From NCBI GenBank assembly GCA_963969495.1, contig OZ018321.1, forward strand, positions 65,299,035 to 65,363,034: a stretch of DNA of 64,000 bases. Direction: 5' to 3'. Position numbers and translations under genes: made by a program. This DNA is from Ceratothoa steindachneri. Lineage: Eukaryota > Arthropoda > Malacostraca > Isopoda > Cymothoidae. Positions 48,351 through 59,050 of this stretch are shown here, one piece after another; the first letter of the stretch is position 1, and each line of letters begins with the position of its first letter. The notes under the pieces were generated by a model. The model was given only the letters and a program-made list of their open reading frames with translations. It did no database searches and had not been told where the DNA came from.

Positions 48351-49640
48351 GCATTAAATTAATCACCTAGCTCGCCACTGGGTGTGGGCGATGGAACCAA
48401 AACTCCTTTAGTGCTGTCCTCCTTTTGGAGGGGAGCTTTTTGAACCCCGGAAGACGGCCTCACGACCAAATTTAGGGGTGTTGCCTCCTTCGAGTCTAAC
48501 GACTCGGTGGAGGCGCGCGGCCGTTTTGCCTTACTGGAAACGGTCACGCTGAGGGAAGTGAGGAGAGCCCTGGTTTTAGCCGGGGCTGGGTATGAACCCT
48601 TTGTGTCGTCTGCTTTACCAGGGAAGCGCCCGGGTTGGATATACCCGCAGAAGAGTTTCCGAATGGGCGCAGAAGCTACCCTGCTCATAGGCCTGGAGTG
48701 GCCAGGAGCAGAGGATGTCTTTCTTAGCAGTGAGGCATAAGACGTTACAGGCAGAGACGGTCGCGCCAGGACCAAGCCCTTAACCTCGTGAAATGAGAGA
48801 CGCACCACATTGCTTCGAAGAAGCTGGGAGCAGCTCTCCGAAATCACCTACCCTGGTCACATACGACTTGTACTTATCGTGTGCGACCTTGCAGCAATTT
48901 ATAGACTTAGGCTTACCCCAACTTGCGCGCCTACAAGAGCGATTAGTATGGCCGAATCGGTGACACTAATAGCAACCCGCGGGAGTGGCACGAATGTCTT
49001 CACGCGGTACTGATACCAAACGACACGCACCGACTCAGGTAGCTTATCACATTCAAACATGACGAAGAGTTCATGGGTGGGTCTCGAGGCCCCTCCCTCT
49101 TTCCTCATCACATTCTAAACCTTGACCACCCCATGGTTAGATAGCTCTAAGTTGATGTCATCTATGGAGTATTCCAGTAGTTCCCTCGCATAAACTACTC
49201 ATTCCATGAAGTTTATGGTAGAGTGTGGCTTCACACTCACGGGCGTGCCATCAAGTGTCCGAAGGGCACTAATCATGGCCCCTTGGAGGGATTCGACGCA
49301 TTCGCCAGAAGGCTACCGTCCAAGAAACGGATCACCTTCGGCACTCTACCAATTACGCTAGCTAATGCTCTCTTCTGATAGATCATATTACCCTTAGCCA
49401 ACATGATGCTATCAGTGGAGCTTGTGATGAGGAAGCATTTAAAGCTAGTGGGCTTGAAAAAGCCAGGTAGCCTCTAAATGAGGGGCCCCGACGCAATCGA
49501 AGCACCCCTCTCCCTAGTTCTGATCTTCATCTGTCACTATCCACCCGGGGAAGAAACGTGGCCGGATGTGCCAATCTTGGCCTGGTTGCTTACCAAAACG
49601 GCAGAAGACTCATCCGTCTCCGCTGCCGCCGCGGATGGAG
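48351..49640 (-). mobile_element. LINE fragment D: ORF1 with decayed zinc knuckle
   Basis: On the minus strand the C-terminal ORF1 block AKRPRASTESLDS lies near 48480-48520 in a frame open over 48359-48847. Upstream, ELFVMFECDKLPESVRVVWY (49010-49075) fits the part before the zinc knuckles. The frame shift after it reveals C-x2-C-x4-H-x4-C at 48933-48974. The block at 49375-49450 matches the N-terminal ORF1 part of LINE A. ORF2 is absent, so this is an isolated ORF1 piece. Confidence 0.65.
48933..48974 (-). pseudogene. CCHC zinc knuckle of LINE ORF1
   Basis: Read on the minus strand this gives C-Y-stop-C-H-R-F-G-H-T-N-R-S-C, which keeps the C-x2-C-x4-H-x4-C spacing of a gag-type zinc knuckle, with one stop replacing a spacer residue. 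It is one base out of frame with the preceding RVKTFVPLP block. These knuckles bind nucleic acid in ORF1 proteins of I/Jockey-type elements. Confidence 0.7.
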
Positions 49641-50090
49641 ACGACTCCAGACTCTTTTTTATATTTATTTTCTTTTGGGGGAAGCAGTGCAGGGAATGAA
49701 CCCGCTTCTCTCATCCGCCAGCAGGAGCCCCAAAACCAGATGGCCCATCCTCAGCAAGATCCTTCTCAGTGATAGAGAAGGTCCTAGCTGCCAAAAGGAC
49801 GACTATGAAACGGTAAAAAAACGAGCGCATTGGGATAAATAAAAGGCTTGGTGAAAGGAAATAAAAGGATATGCAAATTATACATATACGTCAAGGAAAG
49901 GAGGAAGATAATGCTAGGGGAGCCTTGGGTTCTGTAGGGCACTTAACTCTCGTGAAATTGCACTTGTTCATTCACGAAAGATGATTACTCTATTGGTTAG
50001 GAGACACGTCAACTCTTTAATCAGGATTTGATGGATATTTTCGGAATAGACTAGAATGAATTGGTTCAGCGAGATCTACCAGCCAAGTCT

Positions 50091-50312
50091 TTATTCAAAG
50101 TGACTACAATCCTGGTGGCCTTGAGAGACGAGGGCAAGGGACCTTCTACGATCAGACTTGGCTTTGTTGTTTTTGGTTCGGGGTGAAGTATCGACCTCGA
50201 TTTGTTTTTTGAAGTTTATCTCAGCGGGGGCCTGAATTAGCATGCCCTTTGAACTAAGCGTCTCGATAGCATATGATAGCCGCCATAAATTCAAACCGAA
50301 TCTGGAATCCAT
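50091..50312 (-). CDS. Unrecognised short open frame
   Basis: This 73-codon frame on the minus strand begins at an ATG (complement of CAT at 50310-50312) and encodes a basic, Lys/Arg-rich protein ending DRRRSLALVSQGHQDC plus a few residues. I do not recognise a domain. It lies between LINE fragments D and F and may be a piece of a repeat or a chance frame. I see no promoter or splice evidence. Confidence 0.2.
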   Translation of the reverse strand: MDSRFGLNLWRLSYAIETLSSKGMLIQAPAEINFKKQIEVDTSPRTKNNKAKSDRRRSLALVSQGHQDCSHFE

Positions 50313-50477
50313 CGGCGAATAGACTCACCCAATATAGATAGAGCAGTGATTATCAGAATTTGGTATGCTATTAATATCACTACATTTCTCACAATCAGGT
50401 TCTTTTTAAAGACCGAAACATCTCCAATTATTTTGTGAATTTCTTGTATTGATTGTCGGTGTCAAAGTAATTGCACA

Positions 50478-50515
50478 ATTACGAACCAGCAAAGACCTCA
50501 AGATCCAGTCGATTT
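50478..50515 (+). repeat. Short match to the family fragment at 55115
   Basis: The run AATTACGAACCAGCAAAGAC and about 16 further bases match the stretch at about 55117-55152 with roughly eight changes. That stretch belongs to a frame resembling the N-terminal part of the 662-2824 family. This is probably a tiny remnant of the same dispersed family. Confidence 0.4.
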
Positions 50516-50589
50516 TTTAAATCGTTTATCTGATGACTGCCGTATTCAAATTTTAGCCTAGAACAAGGTTACATTAAAATCACATAAAA

Positions 50590-51090
50590 AATAACCAAAC
50601 CCCCTAAACAACAAAACAAAGTAAAACGAAAACCAAAAATAAAAAACAAGAAAGAAGAGCAAGTTGAAGGAAGCAAGCATACTCCGGCATCGGGGGAGGG
50701 GACCTCCCCCGAAGACGCAGCATTTTGGCATATGTTAAAGAATAAAATAACAGGAGGAAGTAAGCCTTCTCTGGAAGGTCAAAAGAGTTCACGAATTTGT
50801 CTGTGCAAACTATCCCAACTACGATGGACAAGCGGTAGTGACACCGCTAGTCCAGTTATCGGGACAAGTAGCGTGCACGAAGATCACCCAGACCGGGACA
50901 TTCGTCAAGAACGTGCCGAATACTGCCGGGAACAACGCTGTCGTTGCAGGAAGTTGCAAGCGATGGCCTATCAAATGGCGCTGCATCCCCTGGGTATGTA
51001 TAATTCGAAGACGACAGAAAGTGACCCGAAGCCGTCGCAGCATTGAGGGTGCAGGTTAAAAGTAACATTTGCGGCGCAATGACGTACAAA
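50590..51090 (-). mobile_element. LINE fragment F: 3' UTR and ORF2 tail
   Basis: On the minus strand, RHVLDECPGLGDLRARY lies near 50870-50925 and corresponds to the RHILVECPSLGDL tail of LINE A. The plus-strand sequence from 50660, with a GC-rich stretch followed by an A-rich one, follows the same order as 3480-3700. The 3' hairpin and A-tail are not seen. Only about 0.5 kb of the element remains. Confidence 0.65.
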
Positions 51091-51179
51091 TTTAGGTGGA
51101 ATATTGGAAGAATTTTCTGTTAAGAACTTTTAGTCAACAATGAAATAATTAGTTTAAATCTCTACTACAATCAATTTTG

Positions 51180-51500
51180 TCGTTAGAAAGCCGATTTGGT
51201 TCAAAGGCGACCCTCCATATTCAACAAAAGGGGTTTTATCCCCTATCATGATAATGCCCATCCTCACACAGCTCAAGTGACCAAAGATCCCTTGGAAGAG
51301 CTCGGTTGGGAAATATTGCTTTATCATACATATTGACCTGACCTTACTTCTTATTATCACGTGATAGGGGATGGTCTTTAACTGACATCAAGAGAAGACG
51401 TTGAAAACAAATTGGATTCATATTGTACCTCAATAAAAACGTAGAGAATTTTACAAGTGGACATTACTTTTTTTGCAACCTGATATATAGCGAAATGGAC
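51180..51500 (+). pseudogene. Mariner-type transposase, C-terminal relic
   Basis: The plus strand reads HDNAHPHTAQVTKD followed by LEELGWEIL, then a stop and PDLTSYYHV (about 51243-51350). It continues with REDVENKLDSYCTSIK near 51390-51440. These match in order the catalytic HDNARPH block, the LEELGWE block, the SPDLAPSDYH block and the later DVE--LD-YF-SKP block of mariner transposases. Stops are present and the N-terminal half is missing, so it is dead. I do not see clear terminal inverted repeats. The overlapping minus-strand frame at 51154-51360 is a shadow. Confidence 0.75.
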
Positions 51501-52500
51501 ACAACTAAGGTTGCAATATTTATTTTATAACCTCTCGTACTTAAAAGTCCTACTTCAGAAATGTTGAAAGTCCGATTTCAAGAGCTATCCGATGTACACC
51601 ACTTGACTCGACATGATGGGGAGCGTTTTTAATTAATAATCCTTCACCCGTTTCTTAGTAGCATCCATTTTCCACTATTTTTTACAGCAGTTGCCCAGTA
51701 CTGTACCCACATGAAAAACATATCTTAAAAGGAGCGGCTTCAAGTTATCACCACTCAGCGCCAATGAATTTTCAGCATAATTAAGCTGAAACCTCGTTTG
51801 GAAAGTTTTTTTTTCTAAAATTATAAATTTTATAATATACTTATAAAACTATTATAAAACTTGGAATTTTCTAAAATTATAAAGCTTAATTTACTTACGT
51901 TGTTTATTTAATTTAAATGTGATCCTTGAGGCTAGGGGTTTGCTGCTGGCTTTCTAATATCTGGAGTTAAATTGGTACGTCTCCTCGCAGCCATATATCA
52001 ATTCTACTCCTTTCTCTGGTTACGATTTTATTGACTACACTTATTCGACATTCAACCAAGTACGATGTTGTAAAGCATAAAGGTATTTTGGCCATTTGAG
52101 ATTTCATGTTCGGATACAGCCGTTTAGCTGTTTTGGGCACCCGTAATTGAGTTATTCCACCTCTTTCAAACTTCTACGTACATTCACCATTGCACTTTAG
52201 TTCAACAAACTCTTCTCGTGTATTTTTACTGACAGATTCCAAATCACACCGAATGGATCGATCATCGATAGCTGAACTTCAAATGTGATACTTAGTTCTT
52301 TCTTTAATTTCAATAAATATTTCCTTCTATTTTCTTATTGGTTTCTTCTGAAAGATGTCCAATTACCTTTGCTAATTCGGGTATGCTCTTGAAAAACTTC
52401 CTCTATTTTTTTAAACAATCTTAATTTTTAAATAGAATATTTATGAACATGGAGTGAAATTTTATTTAACTTTAAAAATTTCACGACCTAAAATGGATGC
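51501..52500. other. AT-rich stretch without a recognised feature
   Basis: No domain, tRNA or transposon signature was seen. A local near-repeat of TTCTAAAATTATAAA occurs around 51814-51885. The part just after 51500 may be the 3' flank of the mariner relic. Confidence 0.4.
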
Positions 52501-52512
52501 CACTTGTGTGTT

Positions 52513-52654
52513 TGTAGGGGTGCGAAGATGTATCAGAGAAAAATTCCTTCCAAATCCAAGACTAGTCTCTCCCCAATCCTCAAATTCGCTCCGCGTTCTA
52601 GAAAGGGACCTGTGTAGGGGTGCGAAGATGTATCAGAGAAAAAAAAATCCTTCA
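52513..52654 (+). repeat. Direct repeat, two copies exactly 100 bp apart
   Basis: TGTAGGGGTGCGAAGATGTA and the following TCAGAGAAAAA occur at 52513 and again at 52613, both followed by A-rich sequence and TCCTTC. The unique interval is about 70 bases. It could be a duplicated end of a SINE or the target-side duplication of an insertion. A tRNA-like head follows 60 bases further right. Confidence 0.85.
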
Positions 52655-52704
52655 TAAATCAATAATATAAATAGCCCATTAAATTACCAACTCAAGACGG
52701 ACTC

Positions 52705-52780
52705 CGCCGTAGGGTGGTGGCTAAGAGCATTGGCATTAAGATCTAAAGGTACCACGTTCGAATCTCAAAAGTCAACAATT
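52705..52780 (+). repeat. tRNA-Leu-like SINE head (internal Pol III promoter)
   Basis: TGGCTAAGAGC at 52718-52728 fits an A box and GTTCGAATC at 52756-52764 fits a B box, with 27 bases between. The interval can be folded as an anticodon arm with loop ATTAAGA (anticodon UAA, leucine) and a short variable arm, as in tRNA-Leu. The T stem and acceptor stem do not pair, so it is not a working tRNA gene. The A-rich, Lys-encoding stretch to about 53100 may be the SINE body; the open frame at 52730-52954 crosses it and is probably not a gene. Confidence 0.55.
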
Positions 52781-53119
52781 TTTACGAAGAAAAATCACGA
52801 AGAAAACGGAACTCAAGGAAAGACTTCAAGAGCTAACTCATCAAGAATACAACAACTCATAAAGAAGCAAGAAGAACTCATCAAGAAGAAATCAGAACGT
52901 CAAGTTAAATGGAAGATGCATCAAGAAAGAAAGGATATGAAAATCAAGAATTAACCCAGCCAACTTAAAGAAGAAGGAATCTTAGCCAAAAAGAATACCA
53001 AGAGTCAGATAAATGCAAGACACTGTTTGAATGGGCAACTTCAGTCAAGAAGAAATAAATAGATTCGGAAATAGAAAATCTCAAGATGAAATATGATATT
53101 GATAAATAAGAAAAAGTTG

Positions 53120-54115
53120 TTTTCTTATTTCCTGTGTCAACTCTTCATCTCCTTCATTTTACAAGAAGTTAACAACTGTATCAAGTGGCTTCTTAATGTG
53201 TCACGCAGTTGCCTTTTGAAAGCCAGCAGAGTTTCGTATGCAAAATATGACATTTGCTAGGAGATTTAATTTTATTAACAATTTTAATAACTAGAGTCAG
53301 TGGTGACTCGTGAAGATCTGAAGTAATATTTTTGGGAACTAATTGATGATGGTGTAGCTAACAATACACTGTAAGAATAGTAGGGCATAACTTTTTCAAG
53401 TGAGCAATAAATCTTTTATGCTTATTAACAATGGATGGAGCGCCATCTGTTGCATAGGATGCAAAATTTTTCCAAGGTTCTTATTTTTTTTTTAAACCAA
53501 TGTTTTCTAGCCTCAAAAATAGATATTCAATCAGTATCAGTTTCTAAAACTTTAATAACATTTGTTTACAAATTTCGCTGACATTATTGTAGATTCTTCA
53601 ATTTAAAGTGGAAATTTATTATTTTTCGTTTGTCAACAAGCTACTTTCTACATCAGATGAGATTTCAACAATGTTTCTCAGAATTCAAACATTGCTCAAC
53701 GGAAATGCTTTTAACACGTTTCCTGAATCTTTATGCAACGCAGATTTTATTAGAATTTCAAAAACAGGACGTATAATATTTTAGCAACTGTCTGGGCACT
53801 TCCAGTTTTTGCAATTCTTTGCACGATTTCATAAGAAACAATCGATTCACTTTCACCTGTTTCTGCCTTTTTTTTTTAAATGATGAAACATTATTTGGTT
53901 GGTTAATTTTATTTTAATTCTCAAAATAAGCAATGGGATTGTTCATTTCATCAGCAAGTTTTCTTTTAAAATGTTTTATAAACCTTGAGGGATTCACAGA
54001 TTCATTTTAAAATTAGTCCTTGCATATCAAGCACATAGTTGCTTTTGACAATACGGGCTTTATACTAAACACCAAGGCAAATATCGTCAACATATTGTCT
54101 ACTCTTCTCTTTGGG
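53120..54115 (-). pseudogene. hAT/ZBED5-like transposase relic
   Basis: In order on the minus strand are a BED-like zinc finger (CLICKD near 54021-54040, then NESVNPSRFIKHFKRKLAD near 53950-54010), SYEIVQRIAKTGSAQTVAK near 53780-53845, FASYATDGAPSIVNKHK near 53410-53460 (the CTDGAPAM-type catalytic block), an HHHQLVPKN block near 53335-53365, and KLCWLSKGN near 53205-53235 (the VRWLSRG block). This is the order in hAT-derived ZBED5/FAM200-like proteins. Stops and frameshifts are frequent and the C-terminal dimerisation part is missing. No convincing terminal repeats were seen. Confidence 0.75.
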
Positions 54116-55040
54116 TACGATGATTTGTCAGTAATGGGTCTGAAAGACTGAAAAAGAGATTAGCAAATCTATTTTGTCGATACTAAAACCATTAAATTTC
54201 AAAATTGTAGCCCTAACAATATTAATCATTAAAATACCCACCAACTAATTGCTTCAGCTGTAGTTCAAAGACTACTAGCAGAGATGCCAGATTTAGAAAA
54301 GCTTCACGGTGTGTCATAGCAGACACCACTTGCTACCATATACAGAGCAGTGAGAAATAGTTGTGGGAGGAGCTACTGACCCAAGAAGTAATACGTTAAG
54401 AATGTGACAGCCTAGTTATCTAATAGTTATTGAAGATACTTCATCAAGACTAAAGATATTTAACTTTTACATTCCCAAGTAACGTTTTTTTGAGGAATAA
54501 CAAGAATTTTTGTAAATCGATAAAATAAAAAATAAATAAGCTTGCTCTGATATACTATATACAATTTATTTAAAGAAACTTAGATTAAGGTCCAATGTAT
54601 AAATTATTTTATTTAATAAATCTCTCGAATAAGAGTTCCTCAATTGACTATAGAGAATTTTTATACAATTTTCCGTTAAAGGAATCGCCCCTTACTCGGC
54701 AATAGCAGATTGATAAGCCAGACGTATTTAGTAGGAAATTATTTAGAATCATCAAAAATAAAACCCAGTTACATAAGTACTTTAACAGCCATTAGCTGAT
54801 GATACGATAGGATACCGATGCGTACCGATCAGTGTCCCACACAGAAATGTTGAGGCCAAAAGTCTTGATGGAAATTATATAAAATTGGATCCGTTGAGCA
54901 TTTGATATAAATCATCGGCGAACACAAAACTTGTTACAAGAAAAACTAACGATGAGGACGAAATAAAATATCACTGAAAAACATTAGTTCAGATTTTAGA
55001 TAAATGACAAAAAAAAGAAATAGTGTTGAAAACTAAGGTT
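54116..55040. other. AT-rich stretch without a recognised feature
   Basis: No protein domain or RNA gene is visible. It may hold the left-over ends of the hAT relic, but I cannot define terminal inverted repeats or a target duplication. Confidence 0.4.
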
Positions 55041-55047
55041 CTGCACA

Positions 55048-55257
55048 ATGAATTCAGAGACCGGGAACTTCATTACCACATGTCCGGATCTGAGTAGTGA
55101 AATGATCGTACCAGAATTACAAACCAGCAAAAATCCTAAGATCTACTCGAAGTTTGGAGCAGAAATCTGTAAAGAAAGCGAAGAAATAGAAGGTGAAAAT
55201 GTGCGGAATACAGATACGTATATGCTCCACGTACATTGTGATTTGAAGGGCATGTTC
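55048..55257 (+). pseudogene. Second fragment of the dispersed arthropod family, cut by a LINE
   Basis: The frame starts at an ATG and contains MIVPELQTSKNPKIYSKFG, then EICKESEEIEGENVRN. This can be aligned with VPELPTIRDILRYG and the acidic stretch after it in the 685-1245 frame, at modest similarity. The open frame runs on to 55353, but residues after about 70 are the antisense of a LINE 3' end (HLGAHLATAFFG), so the longer product is a chimera created by insertion. Confidence 0.45.
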
Positions 55258-55400
55258 TTTTTTCATTTAGGAGCCCATCTGGCGACTGCCTTCTTTGGTA
55301 TAAGTCGCCGTACTCGACGAACTCTGCTACTAAGGTATATTAAAAAAACCTAAAAAACAAATAGAAATATGCAAAGAAAAAATAACTTAAAAATTTTGAA
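55258..55400 (-). mobile_element. Solo 3' end of the I-like LINE
   Basis: A T-rich run at 55257-55269 (A-tail on the minus strand) is followed by the family's terminal block with a perfect hairpin: GGCGACT at 55281-55287 and AGTCGCC at 55303-55309. Only about 130 bases remain before a second LINE 3' end begins. This is a strongly 5'-truncated insertion into the family fragment at 55048. Confidence 0.75.
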
Positions 55401-55636
55401 AGACCCACATTTTTTTTAGGAGCCCATCTGGCCACTGCCTACTTTGGCATAAGTTGTAGTACTCACGACAGGCTACGCCTATGCTATATTAAAACAAACA
55501 AATAACAAGGATATAAAGATCATAGGCTAAAAACATAAAAAACAAAACAAAAATTTAATAAGAATGAAGCGCGCTCAAGCATAGGGGTTAGACCCGCTTC
55601 TCCTCAGCGCAAGAGCATGTGACCCACAAAATACAG

Positions 55637-56371
55637 TCAACTAAAGGGGAGGAGGCCGGGCTCCTTCCAAATGTCGTAAGGTTCACATGTCAGTGTGAAT
55701 GAACCCGTCTGAGTACAACGACAAGCAGCAGTGACGCGCTCGTTTTGGTACCGGGAAAGGTACAGGGAGCTGGCCGAATTCCTGCCATGTAATCTGTGTG
55801 AGGAAGAGCGAAACACTGGTCTGGTCACTCAGTCCTCGCAGACTCTTTGGCTCCCTCATCCGCGCGCTCATTTCCCGCAATTTCTACATGTCCATGAACC
55901 AGGCAGAATATGATATTGACATCTGCCCGGAACGCCAAAACCGTGACGTCACGAATATCGCGAACCAAGGGACGCGGAGATTCCAATGCTTGAGTTCACT
56001 CAGGGCGCTTTGTGAGTTGCTATAAATCACAATCTTCTTTCCGAACCGGGCACGTCACGTTATCTCCCGTACCAAGCTGAGCATTGCAAACAACTCGCCC
56101 TTGAAGATAGACGCAGTGCATAGCAGAGCCCCGCTAATTTCAAACAGAGGAGATACGGCGCGGAAATCAACCACCTGTTAGGACTTAGGGACATCCATAT
56201 ATACGGGCACGGTTCCAGCGTGAAAAGAAGTGTGATCCCAAAAGGCCGAACGCATACTCCGGGCGCTGTAGAAGCTTTGGAAGAAGAGGCTTGGCGAAGA
56301 ATAGTGAAAGGTGGTACCCTCCAGGAGAAGGGGCGGCCTTGGAAGAACCAGAGGTGCCACCTCCGGGAGCG
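55637..56371 (-). pseudogene. LINE B: RNase H and C-terminal remains
   Basis: The minus strand contains TVPVYMDVPKS near 56180-56215, where LINE A has TVSVYTDVSKS, so the first catalytic Asp is kept. The matching SNSQS region lies near 56010-56040. Nucleotide similarity to 4000-4330 is clear, for example GTGAGGAAGAGCGAAAC at about 55798. The frame is fragmented throughout. Confidence 0.6.
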
Positions 56372-57510
56372 CTATTCATAGTGATCGAAGGAGTTTCCAG
56401 GCTCTAATCCAAAGGGGCATAACGTATGAATGGCGGTTCTTGGAGGCAAAGGCACCGTCGAAATCACCTGCGGATGCAGTGAGAGTTGTTGACGAATAAA
56501 AGAGGCGCCAAGCGCGCGTCTACAGGCAAATAAAAATAATGCACTAAGCACGGCGCAGCCCGAATGGTATCTCTCCAGAAGCGACAAGTAAGTTCTCAGG
56601 AGGAAAGTAAGTACGGAAAACACCGGTAGCCATTGAAGGTCGTTGTGGGGGATCGAATCCACCTTCCACAATACACGATTAGCTGAAGATTCATAACACT
56701 CGCACCCGTAGTCTAGCTTTAAACTAACAAAGGATCGATAAAAAAGTAAGACAGTAGCCCTATCAGCCTCCCAGCTGCTGAACGGCACGGAACGAATAAT
56801 ATCCATTAAGCGGGTACAAGACAGCCTAAGGCTGCGAATATGAGAGTCCAAGGAGTGGCGTCAGTCGAATAGAAGACCAAAGAAACGGTGACACTCCACC
56901 ACTTACAGCGCATCGTATTAAGAAACAAGTCTGGTTCAGGGTGGAGCCGTGGATGGTGGCAGAAATGTACCACCTCAGTCTTAGCCAAGGAGATTCGAAC
57001 CCTGTGCGCTTTGGCACAGCGAGAGACGCGGTTCAATGCCTGTGGGGGTCAACGCTCTAGAGTTGGCCTCTGACGGCGCCAAAGGAGATGGAAAGGTCGT
57101 CTACATAGATCGTAGCGAGAACATCTTCCGGCAGCACAAAGGTTATTCCTTTGATAATCAAGGCAAAGAATGTGAGACTGATGACACTTCTTTGTGTGAT
57201 GCCCTCTTCCTGCTCCATTGGGCCGTAGTGGGTTCTCCCCACGCGTAATCGAGGATCTCGCAAATAATCAGATATAAACAATGGCAGGCACCCCGTTGCC
57301 CAGATCTCGTGGAGATTCTCCATGATACCATATCGCCATGCGGAATCATAGGACTTCTCCAGATCGAAAAACACCGTGGCATAATGCTGTCTCGCAGACA
57401 GCATTTTAAATTCAGAGCATAGATTTTGACGCGGAGTGGAAGTTGCAGAAGCGGCACTGTGCAGAACAAAGATGCACCTGCTGTCAAGAAAAGGCTGATT
57501 TAACATTTAC
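56372..57510 (-). pseudogene. LINE B: reverse transcriptase
   Basis: The piece at 57057-57506 holds, in one frame, FFDLEKSYDSAWRYGIM, an EEGITQRSVISLTFF block and IYVDDLSISFGA. The catalytic Asp and the YVDD site are kept, but the usual VPQGS block is changed to ITQRS. The part at 56806-57036 continues with SLAKTEVVHFC in another frame, and 56372-56851 with a thumb block including WEADRATVLLFYRSFVSLKL. The order equals LINE A. Frameshifts separate the pieces. Confidence 0.8.
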
Positions 57511-57716
57511 CTTTTCTTCCATCAACTTGTACACGCAGGTGGCTAGTGGGATTGGGAAGGAATCGGCTGGGGTAGAGTTATCTAGCACCGCTTAGAAATG
57601 CGAGCAGAGTAGCGATTCTCAAAGAATCTGGGAGAATACCTTGATGCAGATCCTGTTGAACAAATCTAACAGAAAGGCCATGCCTTAATCACCCAGGTGT
57701 CGAAGCATGGCTTATC

Positions 57717-58330
57717 TTATGAGGCATCGTTTGGACTAGTGGTGGTGTCTGCGCACGAAGCGAGAGCGAAACGCAACTCACTCAAAGAAAACCTGTCGTT
57801 GAAGGGTTCTTCGCCTCTGTAGGTAAAGTCGAGTCGGCGGCCTACCGCGACATCACGACGTGCATTGAATGTTGGCGGAGCAGCATCCCGCCTAAGGAAT
57901 GCAGAGAAATCTGTTGCCGAGGATTCCACCACGGAAGCGGGGTCTGAAATTCAAGCCATTTTCTCCTGGAGAACGAGAGCGGGGTCGTGCGAGAACTTGC
58001 CCAAATCCTTTTGACCCGCTTACACACCTCTGCTAGAGGGGTCGTTCCGTTAAGTGAAGACACGTATGCCCGCCAAGAAGAGAAGCGGGCGTGCTTAGAA
58101 ATATACCGGAACTAACCTTAGCTTGACGAAATCGTTCGGGCGGCACTTATAACACATGTAGGCGTAACGCTTCCGTTTGAGGGTCGCCTCACACTCAGCT
58201 CACTAACAGGGGACGGGTTTCGTGCAAAACGGCCAGACCTTCTAGGAATATTAATTATGCCCTTGACAATCAGAATTGCCAGGAAAGAACTCAATGGCCT
58301 CATCTATCCACCTAATCTCATCGATTGAGA
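57717..58330 (-). pseudogene. LINE B: ORF2 linker before the reverse transcriptase
   Basis: Pieces include GEEPFNDRFSLSELRFALAS (57717-57932) and MSSLNGTTPLAE (58030-58063). Both match blocks in LINE A at 5836-6213. The upstream part around 58100-58350 matches 6240-6520 at nucleotide level. The region is interrupted by stops. Confidence 0.6.
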
Positions 58331-58549
58331 TAGTGAAATCAGTCATTCCCTGAAGTGCGAACCACTGCGCTCGTGCCAAGCACCACCGGGTGGGTTCTTA
58401 AGCGGTAGGGCCCAGAAAATGATATTTGAACGGGAAATTGATAACTACCACGGAGATCTTCGACGACCTCCACCCAAAATCTGGCTGTGCATCAAGAGAA
58501 AACAAAGATAGATTGAGGCCTGAAAATAAAGTTTCTCGGGCAGTGATGC

Positions 58550-58930
58550 GTAAACTCATCCACATTTAGGACACCTATCTCCAGCTCGTCGATCAAATCG
58601 TCAAGGAACTAACCCCTGAGATTAAGCAATTAGTCTCCCCAGAGGGGGAGTCTACCGTTCAGGTCTCGGAGCAAGATAAAGGGCCTCGGCAACCATGCCA
58701 CGACGCGGCGGATGTCCCCCGTGTTGAAGTTAGCTGACGGTAGAATGTACGCGGAAATAACAATAGCCTCTTATTTACGTGCAGCTGCACAGCTACTGTC
58801 TGAAGGGAGGTATCTAAAGCAAAGAAAAGAGCCGATATAACATGCTGGGTATAAACTGCGCATCTTCCTTCCCGGGCCGCGGCCAGCATGGTTTCCTATA
58901 AAAAGACTTAGGAGGTTAGCCTCCTGCCTG
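58550..58930 (-). pseudogene. LINE B: endonuclease fragment
   Basis: The minus strand reads ALDTSLQTVAVQLHVNKRLL near 58750-58810 and ILLRDLNGRLPLWGD near 58625-58675, the same endonuclease blocks as in LINE A. The Asp-x-Asn site is kept; the residue before it is Arg, where active elements normally have Gly. The IQWNCRG start seen in LINE A is not visible. Confidence 0.7.
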
Positions 58931-59050
58931 ATTTCTTGGTAGTCCCCTTGTAAAGCAAAGGTGTATTGCTGCTGGAAAAGTTGAGTTGAACAAAAGAGAC
59001 TCCAGAGAAGGGGATGAGGGGTCTTCCCTGCACCCGTATGCAAAGGAATA

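Larger units (their letters stand above)
55410..59050 (-). mobile_element. LINE B: second large inactive copy of the I-like LINE
   Basis: The 3' end starts at a T-run (55411-55418) followed by the terminal block, whose hairpin is decayed here. Going up in coordinates, the minus strand shows the RNase H region (55.7-56.4 kb), thumb and reverse transcriptase (56.4-57.5 kb), linker (57.7-58.3 kb) and endonuclease (58.5-58.9 kb). The order and many nucleotides match LINE A. The 5' part with ORF1 is not contiguous; a possible ORF1 scrap lies at 59515-59695. Every domain is frame-broken. Confidence 0.8.

Noticed and set aside
49478..49842. Overlapping plus-strand frames of 68-94 codons
   Set aside because: They overlap each other in different frames and lie on the antisense strand of the LINE ORF1 fragment; no independent evidence for coding.
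52705..52780. Functional tRNA-Leu gene
   Set aside because: A and B boxes are present, but the acceptor and T stems do not pair; it is better explained as a SINE head or a tRNA pseudogene.
53290..53320. hAT terminal inverted repeat (CAGTGGTGACTCGTG)
   Set aside because: It resembles a hAT end, but the same bases read as part of the transposase (DLHESPLTL on the minus strand), so it is inside the coding relic.
54279..54290. hAT-type end CAGAGATGCC to the right of the transposase relic
   Set aside because: Its direction is outward relative to the relic; a right end should show the reverse complement on the plus strand.
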